Part shown: positions 1-7,896 of the stretch, piece by piece | How the letters are laid out: the number at the start of each line of letters is the position of its first letter | Position numbering within the stretch: the first letter of the stretch is position 1 | Source: Haloarcula sp. CBA1129 | GTDB taxonomy: Archaea > Halobacteriota > Halobacteria > Halobacteriales > Haloarculaceae | NCBI RefSeq assembly: GCF_008729015.1 | Contig: NZ_RKSM01000001.1 | Location: forward strand, 1,054,001 to 1,118,000 | DNA length: 64,000 bases | Reading direction: 5' to 3' | The notes under the pieces: generated by a model | What the model was told of the DNA's origin: nothing | The model's input: only the letters and a program-made list of their open reading frames with translations | Databases searched by the model: none | Position numbers and translations under genes: made by a program

Positions 1-142
1 ACGGGAGTCCGACAGCAACGGCGAGGGGCCGGACGGCCGCGGCCGGAGAGAAGACGACGGCGGCGACCAGCACAACGCTGGCCACGACGGCCAGCAGGTC
101 TGCCGTAAGCACCTTGCCGCCTCCGTCACTCGGCTTTTGCAT
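1..142 (-). CDS. N-terminus of a membrane protein (runs off window)
   Basis: An ATG on the minus strand at 142 opens a frame that stays open to the window edge, so only about 47 residues are visible. A short polar, glycine-rich start is followed by one strongly hydrophobic segment of about 25 residues rich in Val, Ala and Leu, which reads as a first membrane helix or signal anchor. The next gene starts well away and points the same way. The family cannot be named from this piece; a DUF1616-like membrane protein is one possibility but is a guess. Confidence 0.5.
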   Translation of the reverse strand, partial: MQKPSDGGGKVLTADLLAVVASVVLVAAVVFSPAAAVRPLAVAVGLP

Positions 143-252
143 AGCGACTCCTCTGCGGAGGACAAAGAAAAAGGCGCGGTAACAAGCTCCGACATGTTCA
201 GTCCGACCTCGTAGCCGATGACGACCACGAGCCGGGTAAAACTATTTCATCA

Positions 253-1590
253 CTATCGGGTAAGTTCAGTCTCAACGAGTTCGCGCGCCTGCTCCAGAAG
301 TTCGTCAGTGGTGGCTGCTTCGCGGGCTTCTGCAGTCACCCTTATTTTCGGTTCCGTCCCAGACGGCCGGATCAGGAACCAACCGCTATCCGAGTCGACA
401 CGCACACCGTCCAGCGTCGTCACGTCGTCATAGCGCTGACGCACCGTAGCGCTGATTCGTGCCATAGCCTCGGTTTTATCAGTGGTTTCGACAACCGTGC
501 GCTTGATCGGGTACCGGTCGATACGTTCGAGTCTGGCCGAGAGCGGTTCGACGGCTCCAAGTACGGCGAGTTTCACTGCCGCAAGCGGACCATCGGGACA
601 GAGGGTTTCCTCTGGGAAAATCCACGCTCCAGACGGTTCACCGCCGAAAACCACGTCGTCATCGCTAGCTCTTTGGGCGACGTACACGTCTCCTACCCGG
701 GTATGAACGAGTTCCGCGCCGAACTCGGCAAACGCGTCGGTGACGGCTAGACTCGTATCGACCGGTGCAGCGATTCGGTCGCCCGCTTTCGCAATCTCCT
801 GTCCGAATATCGCCAGCAGCATATCCCCGGGGATGAACTCGCCCTCGTCGGTGACGGCCATCATGCGGTCGGCGTCGCCGTCGTGAGCAATACCAATATC
901 CGCATCGACAGCGTCGACAGTAGCGGCGAGTGTTGTACACGTTTCCACGGTCGGCTCACTGGGCCGACCGGGGAATCGGCCATCCTGCTGGGCATTGATG
1001 GTTTCGACATCCGCCCCGAGTTCGAAAAGGGCGTCGGCAGAGACCCCGCCCATTCCATTGCCGAGATCAACAACAACCGATAGCGAGGAGAGTGAGACGT
1101 CGGCTCCGGCAGCGTCTTGCCGTCCCGTCGCAACGAGTGCGTCAGTGTGGTGTTCGGTTGCATTGTCCCAGGATTCGTAGCCACCCTGACCCGTCCAGTC
1201 GGCGAGTTCGTAGGCCTCAGTTTCGATTCGGGCTTCTATCTCGGTCTGCTGTTCCGGTGAGAACGCTTGTCCCGAAAGCGTCCACAGCTTGAGTCCGTTG
1301 TCCTGCGGTGGATTGTGTGATGCCGTGATGATGATACCCGCGTCTGCAGACCGGGCCCCTATTGAGCGGGCGACAGTCGGCGTTGCGGCCCGGCCGATAT
1401 CAACCACATCGACGCCCGTTTCGCGCAGGCCGGCCATCAAGGCACCTTGGAGTGTATCGCCCGTCTGTCGCGCATCACGACCGACGACGACTCGGTCGGC
1501 GTCGGCACCGACTGCGCGTCCGACGGACAATGCGACGGCAGCGGTGACAGACTCGCCAACTCGGCCCCGAATCCCGCTTGTCCCGAACAT
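253..1590 (-). CDS. glmM: phosphohexomutase, phosphoglucosamine/phosphomannomutase type
   Basis: A 445-residue alpha-D-phosphohexomutase. It should interconvert hexose-6-phosphate and hexose-1-phosphate (glucosamine, mannose or glucose) for nucleotide-sugar and glycan synthesis in the cytoplasm. The frame is open for another 91 codons upstream, but the family N-terminus MFGTSGIRGRVGES begins at 1590, so that ATG is chosen. The phosphoserine loop TASHNPP (Ser91), the metal loop DGDADR near residue 228 and the C-terminal phosphate-binding RPSGTEPKIRV are all visible. Length fits the family. Archaeal GlmM, ManB and Pgm cannot be told apart reliably by motif, so the symbol is a best guess. Confidence 0.85.
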   Translation of the reverse strand: MFGTSGIRGRVGESVTAAVALSVGRAVGADADRVVVGRDARQTGDTLQGALMAGLRETGVDVVDIGRAATPTVARSIGARSADAGIIITASHNPPQDNGLKLWTLSGQAFSPEQQTEIEARIETEAYELADWTGQGGYESWDNATEHHTDALVATGRQDAAGADVSLSSLSVVVDLGNGMGGVSADALFELGADVETINAQQDGRFPGRPSEPTVETCTTLAATVDAVDADIGIAHDGDADRMMAVTDEGEFIPGDMLLAIFGQEIAKAGDRIAAPVDTSLAVTDAFAEFGAELVHTRVGDVYVAQRASDDDVVFGGEPSGAWIFPEETLCPDGPLAAVKLAVLGAVEPLSARLERIDRYPIKRTVVETTDKTEAMARISATVRQRYDDVTTLDGVRVDSDSGWFLIRPSGTEPKIRVTAEAREAATTDELLEQARELVETELTR

Positions 1591-1796
1591 GGCACTATCA
1601 CCACCCACGCCCTCTTGTGTTTGCCGGTCGGTTACATAATTGACATATTCGGTCAGGACTCCTCGATAAGATTCGCAACTAGGACTGAAATGTTTTTCAA
1701 TCACATCCTCGGCGCCGAATATTCTCTCGCTAGTTATGAATGTGGTATTGGTGATAATATCACATGGGATAAATTTATTCCCACTGTGTCCGTTCG

Positions 1797-1952
1797 ATGA
1801 GTGTGACGACCCCCAGCGAGACCGACGCGTCCCCCTCTTGCTCAGCGGGATCGGTCCCACCATCCTTTGAGAACCAGCGAGCTAGTATCGGATGCGGGCT
1901 GGGCTCATGCCGGTCGCGGGCTACCCACGAGCGGCCGGTCACGGGGACATGA
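1797..1952 (+). CDS. possible 51-residue small ORF coupled to the next gene
   Basis: An ATG at 1797 lies 20-25 bases after an AT-rich AAATTTAT box (1771-1778), as in leaderless haloarchaeal transcripts. Its frame ends in a TGA that overlaps the ATG of the following membrane-protein gene (ATGA at 1949-1952), which is typical of translational coupling. The peptide is rich in Ser, Thr, Pro and Arg and has no recognisable domain. It may be a real small protein or only a leader whose translation delivers ribosomes to the next gene. Confidence 0.35.
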   Translation: MSVTTPSETDASPSCSAGSVPPSFENQRASIGCGLGSCRSRATHERPVTGT

Positions 1953-2494
1953 CTGAGGGTACCGAGCGCGCGACGGTGAGGCGTATCGTCGAGATTGATC
2001 CGGGGGCTCTGGCCGTCCTAAGCGGGGCCATTACAGGACTGACTGGCGCGGTCGCATACTTCCTCTTGCCCTTGGTGACCAGCGAGTACGTCATCAACGC
2101 TGGTGGCCGCGATGCCTTTGAGATTACCTTAGTTATCATTGATTTTTTCTTGGGGCAGTCGCTTTTGTATCACGGTGGGGTTCTGGTCCTCGTGCCGTTC
2201 GTAACAACAGCAGTAGCACTGTCACTCGCCCGGCGGGGTGGGAACGGCGGTCGGTCAACAGATGTGGCCGTCATCACCATGGTCGCCATCGTGCCGTTCG
2301 TAACGGTCTGGCTCGGGGCGATTATCGCTTGGGTCGCAATCGCGTCTCAGCATTGGGCCACCGCTCTCTTTGGTATCGTGATTGCCTTTGGCGTCGCGAC
2401 CGGTCTCTCGATATGTGTGGCCATCGTCATGGGGGTGAGCGCACTCGGCGCCTACGCGCTGGTGAAACGTGTCGGACCCCAACCTTCAGACTAG
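1949..2494 (+). CDS. four-helix membrane protein of unknown function
   Basis: 181 residues. After a short charged N-terminus (MTEGTERATVRR) come about four hydrophobic segments, at roughly residues 22-45, 60-90, 105-130 and 137-170, separated by short loops, one of them RRGGNGGRST. No catalytic or binding motif is seen. A longer start at 1892 is possible, but the added stretch is Gly/Arg/Pro-rich and would lose the overlap with the small ORF, so 1949 is preferred. Probably an integral membrane protein of a haloarchaea-restricted family. Confidence 0.65.
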   Translation: MTEGTERATVRRIVEIDPGALAVLSGAITGLTGAVAYFLLPLVTSEYVINAGGRDAFEITLVIIDFFLGQSLLYHGGVLVLVPFVTTAVALSLARRGGNGGRSTDVAVITMVAIVPFVTVWLGAIIAWVAIASQHWATALFGIVIAFGVATGLSICVAIVMGVSALGAYALVKRVGPQPSD

Positions 2495-2912
2495 TTGCAG
2501 GCAGAGGTGCTGCCCCGTCACAGGCAACGGCAGGGGCTAGGACAGTTGGCGCGTCACACATCGCAGTTCACGGGCGCCGATTTTTGACATACCTGTTGTC
2601 ACATTCCGGACAAAATATAGTGCACTACGAAATCATCCCCCTGTATTGAGCGGTTTTTGGCCTGCGATGAACAATTTACGGGCTGTACTTCTAGGTTTGT
2701 GCTACTGAATCGCACATAAAATAGTACCTTCCTATTGACTGCAGATAAGTTAGAAGTATTATCGGAAAGGGATTTCAACAGAGTGAAATTCGGACAGCTT
2801 CAGGTATTGCAACCTCACTAAATTCGCTGTAATCTCAACTCGTATAGTCTCAAAGAATGGGTTCGATGTGTACCTCTAAGAATGATGAATTATGTGGAAA
2901 TTACTTCTGAGT
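2495..2912. other. non-coding stretch before an IS remnant
   Basis: About 420 bases, more AT-rich than the flanks, with no open frame of convincing length or codon use on either strand. No hairpin-plus-T-run terminator stands out. It ends at the left inverted repeat of the decayed IS6-like element. Confidence 0.5.
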
Positions 2913-3705
2913 GACACTGTCTAGTTGAGCGAATTTGAGAAGTGAGCAGGCCGTAGCGAGAGGTGTTCATGTCACAGACCTGCTCAGAGAAACGTTGAAC
3001 GAGGACAGCCAAGACGTTTGGGAGAACGAGCGCACCCCGACACCCGCCCGGCGATTTGGGGTGCGTCTCCATGCAGCGTGGCTGTCGATCAGGGAGACGG
3101 TAGTAATCTTAGAATTATTGGGTGTCGACCGTTCTCACGGTGCAGTTTGGAACTGGGTTCATACACTGTCTGAAGCATAGAGCGACCCGCCGACGGCGTC
3201 GCCGTCGCGGGTCGCGGTCGACGAGAAACAAATCGAGGTTGACGGAGAGAACAAGTGGCTGTACGCCGCTGTTGATACCGAATCAAAACTGCTACTCGAA
3301 GGTGACGTGTTCAGCCGCCGCGGGACTGACCCCGCGGCGTTAACGAGAGCATGCTCTCGTTCGCACATCAGAAATCTTCGATTTCTGAGGACGGCGTTCC
3401 TGCATCGACTCACTCAGAAACACGATGTCGGTGATACAGAGGTTCTCGTCGATGCTGGCGGCTATCTGACTGCCCTCTCTCGCCACGATTTGAGCGGTCG
3501 ACTCGACTATCGAGTCCGGAACCACATCGAAAAGTGGTTCCAGACTGTAACCATGCGAATCGACCGCTTTCACACGTTCTGGCGCGGCAGTCAATCCAGC
3601 GCGAAACAGTTGATACGACGCTTCAGACACTACTAAACCACGAACGCCGAATCAAGCGGTCGACGGTAAAGCACCAGCCGATGTCATCCAGAACTAGACA
3701 GTGCC
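2913..3705 (+). mobile_element. decayed IS6-family insertion sequence, about 793 bp
   Basis: The ends carry matching terminal inverted repeats: CACTGTCTAGTT at 2915-2926 and its exact complement at 3692-3703, extended outward with one mismatch (GACACTG against GGCACTG). GGCACTGTCTAGTT-type ends are characteristic of haloarchaeal IS6 elements. The 8-bp flanks (TTCTGAGT and GTCCAATA) do not match, so no target duplication survives. The transposase inside carries a nonsense codon and a frameshift, so the copy is dead. Confidence 0.85.
2935..3690 (+). pseudogene. IS6-family DDE transposase pseudogene
   Basis: The frame begins with the N-terminal part typical of halophile IS6 transposases (TPARRFGVRLHAAWLS, HGAVWNWVH). 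It meets an in-frame TAG at 3178-3180 where relatives have a sense codon, probably CAG. The same frame then resumes with the catalytic core: AVDEKQIEVDGENKWLY, LVDAGGYLTAL and RNHIEKWFQ hold the D-D-E positions. It contains an extra stretch after DPAALT that looks like an internal duplication or insertion near 3345-3390, and ends early at 3636. A shift near 3630 moves the C-terminal NHER motif into another frame. At least two disabling lesions mean it is not functional. Confidence 0.85.
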
Positions 3706-3724
3706 GTCCAATACGAACAGTATG

Positions 3725-3733
3725 TTTTAATAT
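3725..3733 (+). promoter_or_regulatory. TATA-like box for the PQQ-repeat gene
   Basis: TTTTAATAT is centred about 26 bases before the ATG at 3755, the spacing expected of a haloarchaeal core promoter giving a leaderless transcript. This supports that start codon. Confidence 0.5.
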
Positions 3734-3754
3734 GTGTCGAATTAGTGATAAATT

Positions 3755-5014
3755 ATGGATTCTTCCCCATCAGTCTCTCGTCGTGGACTTTTCACTGCAC
3801 TGGGTGGGGCCGTTTCAATCGGCGCTGCGGGGGTTCTCGGTACGGACAGCTTCCGCCCCGCACTTAATCTCTCTCGCCGCGGACCCTCCTATGAGTGGCG
3901 GATGGCAAAGAGTTCTCCAAACCGTTGGGGGTATCAACCGGAATCCGCGCCACAAGCTGGACTTAGCGAGCAGTGGCGTGGCGAAGCTGGTCCGTCAAAT
4001 ATCGTTCAGTCCGGGATAAGTGTGAGTGGTGGTCGTGTTTTTACCGTCGGACGGTACTCGATCAGTGCGTTCGATAATCAACAGGGGACCGTCGAGTGGA
4101 GGAACCGCCAGCCTGACCAGTTTTCGGGTAGCCTCTCCGATGAACCCGAGTTCGAGTTTATCCAGTCCGGCCCCACTGTGAGCGGTGATCGGGTCTTTTC
4201 GGTCTCTTCGGTAACGCTCTACGAGCGGAATGTCGCCACCGGAAAAACGGGGTGGGCGTTCCGAACGACCAGCAGTTTCGATCACGTCCTCCCAGTCGGA
4301 AATGTCGTTTTCAGCGGTATCAGTATCGATGGAGAAAACCAGTTAGTCGCCCTCGACCAATCGACTGGACTCCGACAGTGGGCCCAGCCAGTAAATGAAG
4401 TGCCGTTGGCATTCGGATGGGCCGCCGACCCTGGCTCGGAAACAACGCTCCTCGTCACAGGTCGATGGGGTGGCAGCGCTACCGACGAACTGGTCGCCCG
4501 GGACCCGACCGACGGGAGTTTTTTGTGGCGGACAACTGATCTCTCCCCAGAGTTCATAGACTTGCTGCTGCCCGCAGTCGGACGTGGTCGCGTCTACGCT
4601 GGCGGAAATGGGGTGACTGCATTCGACGTAACCGACGGTAGCGTCGTATGGAGGGTCGACACGTCGACACTGTCGCCGTCCGGGGCGCCGGTAACTAACG
4701 GCGACCGGGTGTACATCACGGGACCGAATACTGCCATCAGCATAGATGCATCTTCTGGTGAGGAGCTGTGGTCCACGACAGTCGAAGGGATTTCACGTCT
4801 TGTATCGCCAGTTGTCACCAACGATATGCTGTATCTTGCCGCAGGCTCGACTGTGGTTGCACTCGATGCCACTGACGGAACTGAGCAGTTCCGAAAGGCG
4901 GTGTCAGATCGCAGGGAGTTGATTCACGACCTCGCTAGTGCTGAAGGATATCTTTACGTCAGAATCGGACATTCGATTCGGGCGTTTACCGACGTCTCGG
5001 AGGGTGAGACATGA
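3755..5014 (+). CDS. Tat-exported PQQ-type beta-propeller protein
   Basis: 419 residues. The N-terminus SRRGLFTALGGAVSIGAAG is a twin-arginine signal, so the protein should be folded in the cytoplasm and exported by Tat, perhaps held by its uncleaved helix. The rest is a series of about seven repeats of the PQQ/WD-like kind, with recurring units such as GRVFTVGRYSISAFD, VVALDATDGTEQF and ISIDASSGEELW: a strand, an Ala/Leu-Asp turn, then a Gly-Trp strand. Such propellers either bind PQQ in dehydrogenases or act as BamB-like scaffolds; no dehydrogenase active-site Asp or Cys pair is evident, so scaffold or binding is more likely. It overlaps the next gene by 4 bp. Confidence 0.85.
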   Translation: MDSSPSVSRRGLFTALGGAVSIGAAGVLGTDSFRPALNLSRRGPSYEWRMAKSSPNRWGYQPESAPQAGLSEQWRGEAGPSNIVQSGISVSGGRVFTVGRYSISAFDNQQGTVEWRNRQPDQFSGSLSDEPEFEFIQSGPTVSGDRVFSVSSVTLYERNVATGKTGWAFRTTSSFDHVLPVGNVVFSGISIDGENQLVALDQSTGLRQWAQPVNEVPLAFGWAADPGSETTLLVTGRWGGSATDELVARDPTDGSFLWRTTDLSPEFIDLLLPAVGRGRVYAGGNGVTAFDVTDGSVVWRVDTSTLSPSGAPVTNGDRVYITGPNTAISIDASSGEELWSTTVEGISRLVSPVVTNDMLYLAAGSTVVALDATDGTEQFRKAVSDRRELIHDLASAEGYLYVRIGHSIRAFTDVSEGET

Positions 5015-5445
5015 GCGAAGACCGGGAGTGGGTGTCGGTGCCGAATCCCGTGAGCACGGTCGGTCGCGGGTTCGTCTACTTCGTAATTTTGCAGTATTCG
5101 GTCGGCATCGCTATCCGTACCATACTCGAGCGGGCTATTATCGTGACCCCGCTGCAGACAGGCGGGTTCGTGTCTGCTGGTGTCGTGTTCGCGCTAGCTG
5201 GAATACTGGCGCTAGATCAGTTCTCTCCAAGCTATCGGCGACTCATCGTCTTTAGCGCGTTCTCACTCACACTCTGGTGGCTCGCTGACAGGGCTATCAG
5301 ATTCGGTGAGGGACACATAGCATCACTATACTCTACTGTCCAAACTATTCTCATATGGGTGGGGGCATTCCTCCTCGCATACGCGCTGGTATTCGAGACA
5401 GAGTCGGCATTGCTTGCTGACTCACCTGATGAGACGAGGAAATGA
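5011..5445 (+). CDS. four-helix membrane protein downstream of the propeller gene
   Basis: 144 residues, starting in an ATGA overlap with the stop of the propeller gene, so the two are co-translated. There are hydrophobic stretches at roughly residues 20-38, 46-66, 72-92 and 105-128, then a short acidic tail. No domain is recognised. The tight coupling suggests it is the membrane partner of the exported propeller protein. Confidence 0.7.
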   Translation: MSEDREWVSVPNPVSTVGRGFVYFVILQYSVGIAIRTILERAIIVTPLQTGGFVSAGVVFALAGILALDQFSPSYRRLIVFSAFSLTLWWLADRAIRFGEGHIASLYSTVQTILIWVGAFLLAYALVFETESALLADSPDETRK

Positions 5446-6161
5446 TGCAGCTGATATCCTCGCTTTCGCGCAACCTCACTCACGCAAGCTGATACAAAAT
5501 CAATAGATATCACCTCGCAGGCAATCACGAAACAGCACCTCCGGTGGGCCACAGTCGCCGCAGCTCTGTTCGTCGCTTCAGCCGCAGTCATCGTCGTTCC
5601 ACTGTTCGGCTGGCCGTCTTTGTCAAATTCCGATGGGGCGTTCGTAGTCGCTATTCTCTTGGCTGTGGCACTGGTTGGGTGTGTGAGTTGGTTCGGTGTT
5701 GAACGGTACAGTGGTCGGCATCCAGTACTCGGTGGCGTGGGTGCTGGTATCGTCACCAAGGTTTGGCCCACCCGGTCGCATGGGTCCTAGAGCCTGTCGT
5801 CGCTCGTTCAGACCTTGGAGGGGGCTCGATTTTCTTGCTTCCGTTCATGTCGGTCTGGAGTCTCCTGTTGTTGGTCTGGTTCACTGTTCGAGGAGCAACC
5901 ATGAAAGACAGAAACGAAGCCAAAGACGAGATGTCCGAACGACTCGGGCAGCAATTTAGCGACGAAGAGACGGATAAGGAAGATAATGCAGTTGAGCCAG
6001 ATAAACCAAATAAACAGAATAAATCTGTTAACCAATATAGGGAGACTATGGAGACTAAATCAGATAAATTGGCTAAAGACTATAAGGACGCTTGGGGAAG
6101 TAAACTCATTCATTGCCAGACGAACTGCTGGACCCAGTCGATGACGAGTTCAAGCGAATGA
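5445..6161 (+). pseudogene. membrane-protein gene broken by two frameshifts
   Basis: An ATG overlapping the previous stop (TGATG) encodes 15 residues before a stop at 5490. The coding signal continues at once in the +1 frame as a membrane protein (RWATVAAALFVASAAVIVV, VVAILLAVALVGCVSWFG) up to about 5760. It then returns to the first frame (VAWVLEPVVARS, FLLPFMSVWSLLLLVWF). Reading across both shifts gives one three- or four-helix protein, third gene of the propeller operon. The end, from about 5901, is unusual for a haloarchaeon: AT-rich and Lys/Asn-rich. Two compensating shifts could be true decay or sequencing errors. Confidence 0.6.
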
Positions 6162-6295
6162 GCTACGAGTGTGACTGGGACGTGAAGAAGGAGCGCCACT
6201 ATTACCCAGTCGTGGTCGCACGCGGGATTGAGGCCGTCCAAGAAATGTCTGCTGCTGAGTTCACGGACGCTGTTGAATCGCTCGAATTGCGGTAG
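6113..6295 (+). CDS. 60-residue hypothetical protein
   Basis: It begins at a TTG and runs LPDELLDPVDDEFKRM through an acidic, well-composed sequence to a stop at 6295. It overlaps the end of the preceding broken gene in another frame, so it may be the 3' part of a larger gene cut off upstream. Codon usage looks haloarchaeal. No family is recognised. Confidence 0.4.
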   Translation: MPDELLDPVDDEFKRMSYECDWDVKKERHYYPVVVARGIEAVQEMSAAEFTDAVESLELR

Positions 6296-6367
6296 CTAAG
6301 ACGCTATATTTGCGTGATACACATGAAACAGTGGGGTGTGAGAACACATCGATGGCGGGGTGTTTGG

Positions 6368-6411
6368 GCTAACCAACAAGAGCGCTATTTGGCCCGGTTG
6401 TGTTGGTTAGT
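6368..6411. repeat. 22-spaced inverted-repeat site, copy 1
   Basis: Left arm GCTAACCAACA (6368-6378) and right arm TGTTGGTTAG plus one mismatch (6401-6411) are inverted and 22 bp apart. Four further sites in the window have the same arms and the same spacer length but unrelated spacers. This one lies between a short hypothetical gene and the HalOD1 gene. Confidence 0.75.
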
Positions 6412-6520
6412 GGTCTTTGTGAATGCGGTGGTTCTATTCACCACATCGCATCCATATTTGCTCAGTACAGAGAGGCAAGTATCGCACTGACCCTCGCTTT
6501 ATCCAGTTCCTGTCGGGGTG

Positions 6521-6559
6521 TATGCAAGACTTAGAGAGTGTATGCAGCACTGATCGATT
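6521..6559. repeat. imperfect 39-bp repeat, copy 1
   Basis: The stretch reading ATGCAAGACTTAGAG then GTATGCAGCACTGAT recurs with scattered mismatches at 7720-7758. The two copies flank the HalOD1 gene and the following non-coding stretch in the same orientation. Nature unknown. Confidence 0.5.
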
Positions 6560-6649
6560 CTGTCAGTGATTAACTCGGAATGACTTCTGCCAATGTAACT
6601 CAGATCCTCACAATAGAGCCTTATGTATGGGAATTGTACATTGTTTTTG

Positions 6650-6991
6650 ATGAGAAACTCTAAATTAGCGCTGACTCGGAGCTGTACGGTAGTTAGTGAT
6701 AGAGAGTTCGAGAAAAACGGGGACCAGACGCTCATGGAGGCGTTTGTCAATGCAATTGCTGAGGCTGAAGGCGTTGCCCCAACTGAACTGCCGCCATTGT
6801 ACGAGTCAGTAGATTTTGACGCACTTACTCAGTTGATGGAACCATCCGATGGAGCTACTGATGGGAATGTGCTAATGGCTTTGCAGATCGGCAAATGGAA
6901 CGTATTCGTGAGTGCCAACAGCCGCATTCGTGTCTGTGACGCGACCATAGAGACCGACCCCGAACCGATTTTCGAGGATGAACCGGTATAG
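6650..6991 (+). CDS. HalOD1 output-domain protein
   Basis: 113 residues. The pattern is that of the haloarchaeal HalOD1 output domain: an N-terminal strand, then MEAFVNAIAEAEGVAPTEL with the acidic helix, then LPPLYESVDFDALTQLM, and a C-terminal strand pair ending in VFVSANSRIRV. This domain occurs alone or after receiver domains and is thought to act in signalling; its target is unknown. The ATG at 6650 is preferred over 6623 because an AT-rich TTATGTA box lies about 28 bases before it and the family alignment starts near SKLALTRS. It stands alone here. Confidence 0.75.
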   Translation: MRNSKLALTRSCTVVSDREFEKNGDQTLMEAFVNAIAEAEGVAPTELPPLYESVDFDALTQLMEPSDGATDGNVLMALQIGKWNVFVSANSRIRVCDATIETDPEPIFEDEPV

Positions 6992-7896
6992 ATTACATGA
7001 TGTCCCTTCGCAGTAGTCCTTTCTATGTATCGAACGCTCTCTTCGCACACTATTCGACCAGAAAGTCGTGCAAGACTTGCGCCCTGTATCTTGCATGACA
7101 CTCAGTACATCATTTGGAGATGATAGGAATTTCAGCGGTCCATTCGCAGGTCTACTGAACGATGTATTCTCCCGTGCGATCTTGAAATGAAGCGCCTCCG
7201 GTAGTAACGACTTCTCTCAGACGTCATGAGTTGGTCTGTACAGGGTACGTAGTGAGCAATTGAACAGCAATAGCTTTCTAGTTAGTCTCCGATTGTTTAT
7301 CTTTGTTGATTATATGAAATAAAACAGGGATTATACCCAGTCACGGAGTAGTGTGGTATGGGAACAATGGTACCACTGACAAGCGGTATGATTCAGAACT
7401 CATAACGTTGGTACCACATTCCCAGTCGAAGCGAAAAGGCGGGCACTGGACTGTGACCGTGAAGCATGGATCAAGAGTTCGCCTTTTCGCGCAGCCCCCC
7501 TTTCGTAGTAAGACGCGTAGTTCCACGTGTATATTGATAGTTTCCTATCCCACCGTCAGAAGAGAGTTTGTAGCCGATACGCAGACATACCGAGCGGCCA
7601 TATCTCAAAGTCACACCTGACATACTGAGTAACGACTTATCCGATAGGTCCTATTTCCGTCGGTACAGAGTGGCTACGCGTCACTGGCCGCCGTTCTATC
7701 CCGCTTCTATCCCGAGCGATGTGCAAAGCTTAGAGCGCGTATGCAGCACTGATTGGATGGTGGGTGAAGCGTCTGCAAGCACGTACTTTTTTCAGTTCTC
7801 CCGACACCTGTACACCCAACCCAGCGCTATAGTTCTCTGGACCACCGGCAATGGGAGGTGTTCTCGTTCGAATGAGGCCTGGAGAGACTACCATTC
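6992..7896. other. 900-bp stretch without a convincing gene
   Basis: AT-rich for this genome. Open frames exist (for example 7351-7620) but have poor codon bias, basic composition and no recognisable domain, so none is called. It contains the second copy of the 39-bp repeat (7720-7758) and ends just upstream of the CDC48 start. Confidence 0.5.
7720..7758. repeat. imperfect 39-bp repeat, copy 2
   Basis: Matches 6521-6559 in the same orientation, sharing GTATGCAGCACTGAT exactly and most of the preceding CTTAGAG segment. Confidence 0.5.

Noticed and set aside
2905-3713. Target duplication around the IS6-like element
   Set aside because: The 8-bp flanks TTCTGAGT and GTCCAATA do not match, so no duplication can be claimed.
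7351-7620. An 89-residue protein-coding gene upstream of CDC48
   Set aside because: Basic composition, poor codon bias and no domain; not acidic like neighbouring proteins.
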